From Acidobacteriaceae bacterium (lineage in GTDB: Bacteria; Acidobacteriota; Terriglobia; Terriglobales; Acidobacteriaceae): a DNA stretch of 5,017 nt. The stretch is from assembly GCA_030040115.1 (NCBI GenBank), contig JASHUH010000209.1, forward strand, positions 1 through 5,017, written 5' to 3'. A program made the position numbers and the translations under genes. A model generated the notes under the pieces. That model had not been told where the DNA came from, ran no database searches, and saw only the letters and a list, made by a program, of their open reading frames with translations. This document shows positions 1 to 5,017 of the stretch, one piece after another. Position 1 is the stretch's first letter, and each line of letters begins with the position of its first letter.

Positions 1-1587
1 CCCACTCTCAAGGCGCTGATGACGAGCGGCGACGACCTGACCATTCAGAACGGATCGGCGGAATTCTGGCCCCTGAGTGGAGCAGATCTTTTTGTGCTCA
101 CCGATGCGAGCGGCCGCGTGGTCGCAGGCTACACAAAGAGCGGCGCTGTCGACCCGGCTCTGCGCCAGGGAGTAGAGGCGCTGCTTGTGTCGCCCGACAA
201 GCACTACGTTATCGACGGCGGATCACTTTATGCCTGCTCGCTTCGGCCGTTATACTTCGGCAGGGATCAGGAAGGAACGCTGCTGGGATACGTTGTGAGC
301 GGCGTTTCCATTGAGCGCGTCGTACCCGAGATCAGCCAGCCTGTCAGCGCTGAGGCCGCCTTCCTCAGCGGCGGCCAGGTTGTGGCCAGCACGCTGCCGC
401 GGGCCGATCAGGTCAGCCTGGCGCAGCAATCGTCTTTCCTTTCGGGAACCAATCAGAGCCCCGCCGCCGTGATGCTCGGCGGAACGCGATTTCTCTATGC
501 GAAAGAGGATCTTTCAACCGCGGCAACATCTCCGTTGCAGCTCGTAGTATTGAAGTCATTCGACCCTGCAGAGCGCACCATCGGAGACATCAACCGCATG
601 GTGCTGATTGTCGGCTTGCTGGCCCTGGTATCGGGTACAGCTTTGATGATCGTCGTTTCCCATCTGGTCACACGTCCGCTGGAAGAGCTCTCGAAAAGTG
701 TTCGCGCGTTTGGGCTGGGCGATGTGCGGCACATTGTGCCAGGTCAGGGCACACAGGAGGTACGCGAGTTGAGTAGAGCCTTCTCACGAATGCGCGGCGA
801 AATTCAAAAAGCCAACCAGACCGTGCTCGAGTCGGAGCGGCTGGCCACCATTGGCCGCATGGCGAGCTCGATATCGCACGATTTGCGGCACTATCTCGCG
901 GCCATTTATGCCAACGCGGAGTTCCTCACATCCGACCGCTTCACGCCGAAGGAGCGTGCCGAAATCGCTACCGAAATCCGCACCGCGGTCGCGGGAACAA
1001 CCGATATGCTGGAGTCGCTGCTGATCTTCAGCCGCACCGGCGCCAGCATCAGGCATCAGGCCGAGCAAATGGCGACACTCGTTGAAAGAGCAACGGCGCT
1101 GGTGCGTACGCACCCGGACGCCGAGGGTGTAAAGCTGGTGACGAGTCTGGGCGACCTTTCGGATTCGGCCGCGGAGGTGGACGGCAAGCAGATTGAGCGG
1201 GCCATTTCCAATCTGCTTTTGAATGCATGTCAATCGGCGCGGTCCATTGGAGCGCAGGCGAGAGTTGCTGTAACTCTCGAGTCTCAGGAACATCAAATTC
1301 TTGTCAACATAACCGACAACGGCCCCGGCGTTCCCCACAACATTCGCAAGAGTCTCTTCGAACCGTTTGTGAGCGAGGGCAAGCAAAAAGGCACGGGCCT
1401 CGGCCTAACCCTGGCTCACCGTATAGCGGTGGAGCATGGAGGAGAAGTCGTTTTGCTCAGCAGCCGGCCTGGCGAAACGACCTTCCAGATGAGGGTGGCG
1501 CGCGCGCTTTCGATGCAGGACAAAGTGAAGACATCGATGAGCAGCCCGCAGGAACAGGTGACCACAGATGAGAATGTTCGATCATGA
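1..1587 (+). CDS. Sensor histidine kinase (Cache-like sensor, HAMP, HisKA, HATPase_c), 5'-truncated by window edge
   Basis: This is a membrane two-component sensor kinase that autophosphorylates on histidine and should pass the phosphate to an unseen response regulator. The frame is open to base 1, so the true start and probably a first membrane helix lie upstream. The ATG at base 19 is only the first internal Met, and residues here are counted from it. Residues 1-190 look like an extracytoplasmic Cache-type sensor ('LFVLTDASGRVVAGY', then 'GYVVSGVSIERVV'). A membrane helix spans about 192-214, followed by HAMP at about 215-268. The H-box SISHDLRHYLAAI carries the phospho-acceptor His287 (codon 877-879). 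The ATPase has an N-box (Asn398 and Asn402 in AISNLLLNA), a G1 box DNGPGVP at 433-439, an F-box LFEPF at 447-451 and a G2 box GTGLGL at 458-463. All catalytic motifs are intact and there is no fused receiver. The end overlaps the next gene by 20 nt. The class is certain; the ligand is unknown. Confidence 0.95.
   Translation, partial: PTLKALMTSGDDLTIQNGSAEFWPLSGADLFVLTDASGRVVAGYTKSGAVDPALRQGVEALLVSPDKHYVIDGGSLYACSLRPLYFGRDQEGTLLGYVVSGVSIERVVPEISQPVSAEAAFLSGGQVVASTLPRADQVSLAQQSSFLSGTNQSPAAVMLGGTRFLYAKEDLSTAATSPLQLVVLKSFDPAERTIGDINRMVLIVGLLALVSGTALMIVVSHLVTRPLEELSKSVRAFGLGDVRHIVPGQGTQEVRELSRAFSRMRGEIQKANQTVLESERLATIGRMASSISHDLRHYLAAIYANAEFLTSDRFTPKERAEIATEIRTAVAGTTDMLESLLIFSRTGASIRHQAEQMATLVERATALVRTHPDAEGVKLVTSLGDLSDSAAEVDGKQIERAISNLLLNACQSARSIGAQARVAVTLESQEHQILVNITDNGPGVPHNIRKSLFEPFVSEGKQKGTGLGLTLAHRIAVEHGGEVVLLSSRPGETTFQMRVARALSMQDKVKTSMSSPQEQVTTDENVRS
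1556..1561 (+). promoter_or_regulatory. Ribosome binding site of the outer-membrane protein gene, inside the kinase gene
   Basis: AGGTGA matches the 3' half of the Shine-Dalgarno consensus and sits 6 nt before the ATG at 1568. A weaker AGGA lies at 1550-1553. It favours ATG 1568 over the in-frame ATG at 1574. Its place within the last codons of the kinase gene fits translational coupling. Confidence 0.5.
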
Positions 1588-3199
1588 GCGAAATGCAGAT
1601 TCTCGCCTGAGCCTTCTCGCCAGCAGACATGCGCTCCTGTTGGCCGTATGTCTGGCGCCCTCATTGCCAGGCGCACATGCGCAGACTGCCGATGAGGCAA
1701 GCCTCGCGCAGAAAGTCGAACAGTTGACAGAGGCGATGGCGCGCACCCAGGCGCAACTGGAGCGCACGCAACAGGACCTTGAAGGGATGCGCCGGCAATT
1801 GGTGGAACTGCAGCGCGAGATGGCGGCGAGCAGGACCGCTGCGCCAGTAATAACGGTTCCCGTACCTACCTCCCCCGATCCGTCCGCGGTTGCTGCAGAT
1901 GAGGCTTCTAGCTCGATGGCTGCGGCCATCCAGGATCTGCGCGAGCGTCAAGCCATGCAGCAGTCGGAGATCGCGACACAGGAACAGACGAAAGTGGAGA
2001 GCGAGTCGAAGTATCCCGTGAAGATAACAGGGATACTCTTGATGAACGGATTTGTGAATACGAGCGCCGTAGACGTGCCTGCAAGCCCTTCTCTGGCAAT
2101 CGGCGGATCAGGCAACGCCGGCGCAACGGTTCGCCAGACGATTCTTGGGTTCGATGCGCGTGGGCCGCATCTCTTCGGCGCGAGCAGCTTTGCCGACCTT
2201 CGCGTTGATTTCTTCGGCAGCCAAGCCGCCACAAGCCAGGCTGTCACCAGTCAGGGTGCCAGTGCGCCCTCGACAAGCTACTCGGGCTACAACACGAGCT
2301 TTGCGTTCTTGCGTTTGCGAACTGCCCACGCCGGTCTGGAGTGGGATCACACTCAAGTCTTCTTCGCGCTCGACCGTCCCATCATCAACCCTGACGCGCC
2401 GACCTCTCTCACCGCCATGGCAGTTCCAGCGCTCGCATGGTCGGGAAATCTGTGGACGTGGAATCCGCAGGCAGTGCTCACAGAGGATCTTTCGTCGTCA
2501 GGCTCTAGGGGCGTACAGCTGCAGGCAGCTCTTATCGACGCAGGCGATGCGCCACTGACCCCGACGCTGGCTCTCTACTCGACAGCTCCTTATTTCCCGC
2601 CGACAAGCGCGGAACAAAGCTCTAAACCTGGCGTAGAGGCGCGCGTTGCATGGCATGGCCCCGGCCTTGATGACAACCGCATGCACATTGGCGTGGGCGG
2701 CTACTTCGCTGAGCACGACAGTGCGGTCGGAAACTACGATTCCTGGGCTTCGACGCTCGATGCGCGGCTGCCGCTGTTGGCCCACCTTGAATTAACGGGA
2801 AATTTCTATCGCGGTGCAGCTCTCGGCGGCCTCGGTGCAGGAGCTTATAAGGACTTCGCCTACAGTCTCAACTCCAACACCGGCGGTTTTTACTTGCGCC
2901 CGCTCGACGATGCAGGAGGGTGGGCACAACTGAAGGAGAAACCAAACGAGCGGCTCGAATTCAATGGCGCGTATGGAATGGATAACGTTTTCGCGGGGCA
3001 GCTGCGCCGATATTACGTCCAGGGTGGATCGATGATTCAAAACCTCGCTCGCAACCATACATTCACCGGCAACGTGATCTACAGCCCCAGCGCCTATTTG
3101 CTGTTCTCGCTGGAGTATCGGCGACTGGAGAGTACGCCGGTGGAGGGCGAGGGCGCCGCGAGCAACATTTTTGGCGTGGGTGCGGGGTACAGGTTTTGA
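1568..3199 (+). CDS. Predicted outer-membrane beta-barrel (porin-like) protein with periplasmic coiled coil
   Basis: This 543-residue protein is predicted to be exported and inserted in the outer membrane. The signal peptide has a long n-region, a hydrophobic core at about 21-34 (ALLLAVCLAPSL) and likely cleavage after Ala38 (AHA|QT). Residues 42-88 form a Gln/Glu/Arg-rich heptad coiled coil, followed by a Pro/Val-rich linker at 91-108 and a second helical stretch at about 114-147. From KYPVKITG (148-155) onward the sequence alternates polar and hydrophobic residues, with many aromatic and Gly residues typical of beta-strands. It ends GVGAGYRF, and a terminal Phe is the usual outer-membrane assembly signal. 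The ATG at 1568 is supported by AGGTGA at 1556-1561, 6 nt upstream; an in-frame ATG at 1574 is the alternative. The gene overlaps both neighbours, so it is co-expressed with the kinase and the cupredoxin. I know similar uncharacterised acidobacterial proteins but no defined substrate, so porin or channel activity is inferred. Confidence 0.85.
   Translation: MRMFDHERNADSRLSLLASRHALLLAVCLAPSLPGAHAQTADEASLAQKVEQLTEAMARTQAQLERTQQDLEGMRRQLVELQREMAASRTAAPVITVPVPTSPDPSAVAADEASSSMAAAIQDLRERQAMQQSEIATQEQTKVESESKYPVKITGILLMNGFVNTSAVDVPASPSLAIGGSGNAGATVRQTILGFDARGPHLFGASSFADLRVDFFGSQAATSQAVTSQGASAPSTSYSGYNTSFAFLRLRTAHAGLEWDHTQVFFALDRPIINPDAPTSLTAMAVPALAWSGNLWTWNPQAVLTEDLSSSGSRGVQLQAALIDAGDAPLTPTLALYSTAPYFPPTSAEQSSKPGVEARVAWHGPGLDDNRMHIGVGGYFAEHDSAVGNYDSWASTLDARLPLLAHLELTGNFYRGAALGGLGAGAYKDFAYSLNSNTGGFYLRPLDDAGGWAQLKEKPNERLEFNGAYGMDNVFAGQLRRYYVQGGSMIQNLARNHTFTGNVIYSPSAYLLFSLEYRRLESTPVEGEGAASNIFGVGAGYRF
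3196..3199 (+). other. TTGA stop/start overlap of the outer-membrane protein and cupredoxin genes
   Basis: The TTG start (3196-3198) overlaps the TGA stop (3197-3199). Such overlaps usually mean the ribosome re-initiates after terminating, tying cupredoxin output to translation of the outer-membrane protein. The rare TTG start and weak ribosome site suggest lower, coupled expression. Confidence 0.6.
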
Positions 3200-3918
3200 T
3201 CTCACGGGGTACATGGCCGTGCTGGCTCCTGTGCGCCGCACTGACTGCGCCGGGCATCGTGTGCGCCCTAGATCGTCCGCCCGAGAAATCGAAGGTTGAA
3301 GTTCGGCTGCGCGTGATCTCATCGCTCTCCGGCAAACTCCGCGCGGTGCCTGGTGTCGCATGGCTCACGCCACTCTCTGGAACTGAGCTTCCGCCGTTTA
3401 TTTCCCAAGAGCACTACACACTTTTGCAAAAGAACCGAACGTTCATCCCGCATTTGCTGGTAATCCCGGTCGGCGCAGTTGTTCGGTTCCCCAATGCCGA
3501 TCCGTTCTACCACAACGTATTCTCGCTGTTTGAAGGCAAGCGGTTTGATCTCGGCCTCTATGAAGCCGGATCGAGCAAGTCCGTTACTTTTCCCCGCGAA
3601 GGTGTGTCATATATTTTCTGCAACATACATCCCGAGATGAGCGCGGTCGTTCTCACATTGTCCACGCCGCTCTACGCCATTGCCGACTCTGCCGATGCAT
3701 TTGCGTTGCACGGTATTCCGCCTGGCGAATACAGACTGCACATCTGGATCGAAGGAGTTCCTCAATCGGCGCTGGAGAGCCTGGGCAGATCAGTCCACGT
3801 CTCTACTCAAGATCTGGATCTCCGAACCATCGCAGCACCGATCGCGCGGCCCCACGATATGACGCACCTAAATATGTTTGGCAAACCCTACGACACGAAA
3901 TCGCAGTCTACCTACTAG
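3196..3918 (+). CDS. Exported amicyanin-like cupredoxin ('methylamine utilization protein'-type)
   Basis: This 240-residue protein is a predicted periplasmic type-1 copper protein that could carry or accept single electrons or bind copper. A signal peptide covers about 1-24 (core WLLCAALTAPGIV, cleavage near VCA|LD); the Cys there does not form a good lipobox. Residues 34-60 are a beta-rich stretch, and the cupredoxin fold runs about 80-155. The copper ligands can be assigned as His106 (in YHNVF), Cys142, His145 and Met148 (in CNIHPEM). The C-x2-H-x2-M spacing is the short loop of amicyanin, not the longer plastocyanin loop. Residues 158-205 resemble a carboxypeptidase regulatory-like beta-sandwich (GIPPGEYRLHIWIEG). 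The start is TTG at 3196: it gives the 4-nt TTGA overlap with the upstream stop, and no in-frame ATG or GTG lies nearby; GGGGT at 3184-3188 is a weak ribosome site. No mau genes are visible, so a methylamine role is unsupported. Confidence 0.88.
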   Translation: MISRGTWPCWLLCAALTAPGIVCALDRPPEKSKVEVRLRVISSLSGKLRAVPGVAWLTPLSGTELPPFISQEHYTLLQKNRTFIPHLLVIPVGAVVRFPNADPFYHNVFSLFEGKRFDLGLYEAGSSKSVTFPREGVSYIFCNIHPEMSAVVLTLSTPLYAIADSADAFALHGIPPGEYRLHIWIEGVPQSALESLGRSVHVSTQDLDLRTIAAPIARPHDMTHLNMFGKPYDTKSQSTY

Positions 3919-3920
3919 GA

Positions 3921-3938
3921 CACCACTTTCTCGTGGTG
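3921..3938 (+). terminator. Hairpin just after the operon's last stop codon (possible terminator or 3'-end stabiliser)
   Basis: CACCAC pairs perfectly with GTGGTG around a TTTCTC loop, beginning 2 nt after the TAG of the cupredoxin gene. No T-run follows on either strand (next bases CGAAAAGCC), so it is not a canonical intrinsic terminator. It could protect the mRNA 3' end or mark a Rho-dependent end. The structure is clear; its role is inferred. Confidence 0.35.
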
Positions 3939-3943
3939 CGAAA

Positions 3944-3964
3944 AGCCTTCTGTCCCAGACGGCT
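3944..3964 (+). repeat. Imperfect inverted repeat downstream of the operon
   Basis: AGCC-T-TCTG pairs with CAGA-C-GGCT around a TCC loop, giving two 4-bp stems separated by one mismatch. It lies 5 nt after the first hairpin, so the pair may form a tandem structure at the transcript end. There is no T-run after it. Confidence 0.3.
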
Positions 3965-4058
3965 CATCGCGTCCCCGCTTATTGACAGTCGAAAGACAGA
4001 GCGCTGACAACTCTCCATCTCTTAGTGGCTAGCACCGGTCTGATAAATAGTTTTTTGC

Positions 4059-4079
4059 GAATCCAACTCATTTGGATTC
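4059..4079. repeat. Perfect 8-5-8 palindrome preceded by T6
   Basis: GAATCCAA and TTGGATTC are perfect reverse complements around CTCAT. The T6 run at 4051-4056 lies before the stem on the plus strand, so neither transcription direction gives hairpin-then-U-run and this is not an intrinsic terminator. An operator for a dimeric regulator or a structured RNA element are the options; neither can be chosen from sequence alone. Confidence 0.5.
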
Positions 4080-4090
4080 AGCAGCTGCTG
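4079..4090. repeat. Perfect 12-bp palindrome CAGCAGCTGCTG
   Basis: The 12 bases equal their own reverse complement, and the first base is shared with the last base of the 8-5-8 palindrome. With no loop it is more likely a symmetric protein-binding site or chance than an RNA hairpin. Confidence 0.3.
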
Positions 4091-4121
4091 GCATGTACCG
4101 GACCGGGTCCTGGAAATTGAG

Positions 4122-4163
4122 CAGGTGCGATCCGGTAGCGGCCGAATCCTCGCGGCGCACCTG
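4122..4163. repeat. Long stem-loop: 8-bp stem CAGGTGCG/CGCACCTG with 26-nt interior
   Basis: The two 8-base arms (4122-4129 and 4156-4163) are perfect reverse complements and rich in GC. The interior contains short complementary pieces (CGG and CCG) that could form an inner stem. If transcribed, as a leader or small RNA, it would fold stably. It matches no RNA family I recognise. Confidence 0.35.
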
Positions 4164-4330
4164 GCAGGAAGACGCGTCAGCAGCGAACGGCAGTCGATTC
4201 CGTCGTTCCGTCACGGCAACGGCGCAACTCCCTCCCCAAAATGCATTCCGATGACAATGCAGTGACAAGTCGTCTCATGCGTTGAGCTAAATTCTGTTCA
4301 GTGCGTTAGTTTGCACAACTTATCACCGAT

Positions 4331-4338
4331 GGAAGGAG
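4331..4338 (+). promoter_or_regulatory. Strong Shine-Dalgarno site of the Kelch gene
   Basis: GGAAGGAG lies 5 nt before the ATG at 4344. It decides the start: an in-frame ATG at 4329 has no ribosome site upstream and overlaps this motif. Confidence 0.75.
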
Positions 4339-4343
4339 CATAT

Positions 4344-5017
4344 ATGACGGCAACAAGCGACCAAGTGAGTTGGGCTCCCGCGGGCAAAGAAGGAACGTCA
4401 CAAACGATTCGCCAGACATTCGCAAGGATTCTCACAATCACCTTATCAGGACTGCTCGCCGCCATGTTGGCGCTGGCCGCTCCAGCCGCGGCCTTTGGCC
4501 AGGCTGCCGGCACATGGACAGCGACCGGCAGCATGCCTGGGCCCAGCCTCACTGACTATACCGCTACGCTGCTTCAGAATGGCCAAGTGCTGGTTGCGGG
4601 CGGCTTCAATAGTGCGCTTAACCAGGTTTATGCCACCGCCTTTCTGTACAACCCTTCCACGGGCACGTGGACGGAAACCGGCAGCATGGCCAGCGCCGTA
4701 TACAAGCATAGGGCAACGCTGCTCGCCAGCGGCGAGGTTTTGGTTACCGGGGGCGTCACGGCCTCAGGAGCGACTACCACGGGCGCTGAGTTGTATAACC
4801 CTTCTACCGGGACATGGAGCCAAACCGCCGGCGGCCTGGTCGAGGGCCATTATGACCACAGCGCAGTGCTTCTCCCAAGCGGAGATGTGGTGCTGGCGGG
4901 TGGCCGCTGCTCCGCCACGTACTGCGACAATGTCTATGGAGTCGAATCCGCCGCCGATCTCTATAAACCCTCCGCGACCTCCCTTTCGTTTACGGAAGCC
5001 GCCAGCATGCACTATGG
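4344..5017 (+). CDS. Exported Kelch-type beta-propeller protein, 3'-truncated by window edge
   Basis: An uninterrupted frame runs from ATG 4344 to the window edge, giving 224 codons with no stop. Residues 1-28 form a long n-region with Arg23 and Arg28, followed by a hydrophobic signal core at about 29-50 (LLAAMLALAAPAAA) and likely cleavage near 52-54. The mature part shows Kelch-type repeats with a period near 50: GG pairs at 86-87, 136-137 and 186-187; Trp at 58, 109 and 158; and YNPSTGTW twice (102-109, 151-158). These are blades of a beta-propeller, so several more should follow outside the window. Cys189 and Cys194 in the third blade could form a disulfide. Such propellers usually bind proteins or glycans, and some relatives are galactose-oxidase-like enzymes; no catalytic residues can be assigned here. 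The gene is 425 bp from the upstream operon and has its own ribosome site, so it is probably a separate transcription unit. Confidence 0.88.
   Translation, partial: MTATSDQVSWAPAGKEGTSQTIRQTFARILTITLSGLLAAMLALAAPAAAFGQAAGTWTATGSMPGPSLTDYTATLLQNGQVLVAGGFNSALNQVYATAFLYNPSTGTWTETGSMASAVYKHRATLLASGEVLVTGGVTASGATTTGAELYNPSTGTWSQTAGGLVEGHYDHSAVLLPSGDVVLAGGRCSATYCDNVYGVESAADLYKPSATSLSFTEAASMHY

Larger units (their letters stand above)
3919..4343. other. Non-coding intergenic region with several inverted repeats
   Basis: This 425-bp gap separates the cupredoxin stop from the Kelch gene start. It holds a post-operon hairpin (3921-3938), an imperfect hairpin (3944-3964), a T6 run (4051-4056) followed by a perfect 8-5-8 palindrome (4059-4079), an abutting 12-bp palindrome (4079-4090), an 11-bp palindrome GGACCGGGTCC (4100-4110), and an 8-bp stem with a 26-nt interior (4122-4163). 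Overlapping 60- to 66-codon open frames on both strands around 4068-4268 have no recognisable domain and no ribosome site. I see no tRNA, no riboswitch consensus I know, and no convincing sigma-70 promoter, although one should exist here for the downstream gene. Confidence 0.7.

Noticed and set aside
784..1386. 200-codon open frame on the minus strand within the kinase gene
   Set aside because: It lies wholly antisense to conserved HAMP, HisKA and ATPase coding sequence and its product resembles no domain. Long antisense frames are common in GC-rich genes.
2792..3361. 189-codon open frame on the minus strand across the barrel/cupredoxin junction
   Set aside because: It is antisense to two well-supported genes and its Arg/Cys-rich product has no recognisable fold.
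3982..4010. TTGACA with TGACAA at 17-bp spacing as a sigma-70 promoter
   Set aside because: The -35 match is perfect, but the -10 position matches TATAAT at only two of six bases, and it lies over 330 bp from the next start codon.
4051..4079. T6 run plus 8-5-8 palindrome as an intrinsic terminator
   Set aside because: The T-run precedes the stem on the plus strand and reads as A-run after the stem on the minus strand, so neither direction gives a hairpin followed by U residues.
4068..4268. Overlapping small open frames on both strands (about 60-66 codons) in the intergenic gap
   Set aside because: Neither has a ribosome site or a recognisable motif, and both span the palindromes. The presence of frames on both strands of the same bases points to chance.
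4282..4310. TTGAGC with GTTAGT at 17-bp spacing as the Kelch gene promoter
   Set aside because: The position is plausible, but the matches are only four of six and three of six, too weak to annotate.
4324..4331. CACCGATG resembling the 3' end of a cyclic-di-GMP (GEMM) riboswitch
   Set aside because: None of the upstream GEMM core or tetraloop-receptor sequence is present in the preceding 100 bases, so the short match is coincidence.

Overview
The window looks like a chromosomal segment from a moderately GC-rich Gram-negative bacterium, most plausibly an Acidobacteriota member (Terriglobia/Acidobacteriaceae type). The evidence is the protein style: a Cache-HAMP sensor kinase, a coiled-coil outer-membrane barrel with a 'KYPVKITG' entry to the barrel, an amicyanin-like 'methylamine utilization' cupredoxin, and an exported Kelch-type protein. 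This is recognition from memory, not a database result. I see no rRNA, tRNA, CRISPR array, insertion sequence or phage gene.

Region 1 (1-3918) is a tightly packed plus-strand operon of three genes. The first is a membrane sensor histidine kinase whose 5' end lies outside the window. It overlaps by 20 nt a predicted beta-barrel outer-membrane protein with a periplasmic coiled coil. That gene overlaps by 4 nt (TTGA junction, TTG start) an exported blue-copper-like protein with ligands His106, Cys142, His145 and Met148. The overlaps imply co-transcription and probably translational coupling. The set therefore puts an envelope sensor, an outer-membrane protein and a periplasmic cupredoxin under common control. 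My inference is a redox-, copper- or solute-responsive envelope module; the substrate and signal cannot be read from the sequence. The cognate response regulator is not in view.

Region 2 (3919-4343) is a 425-bp non-coding gap with several inverted repeats. A 6-bp hairpin begins 2 nt after the cupredoxin stop, followed by a second, imperfect hairpin. Further on are a perfect 8-5-8 palindrome directly behind a T6 run, an abutting perfect 12-bp palindrome, and an 8-bp stem enclosing 26 nt. I recognise no known RNA family here. It probably carries the end of the operon transcript and the regulatory region or leader of the next gene.

Region 3 (4344-5017) is the 5' part of a secreted Kelch-type beta-propeller protein on the plus strand, with a strong Shine-Dalgarno site. 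It runs off the right edge after 224 codons.
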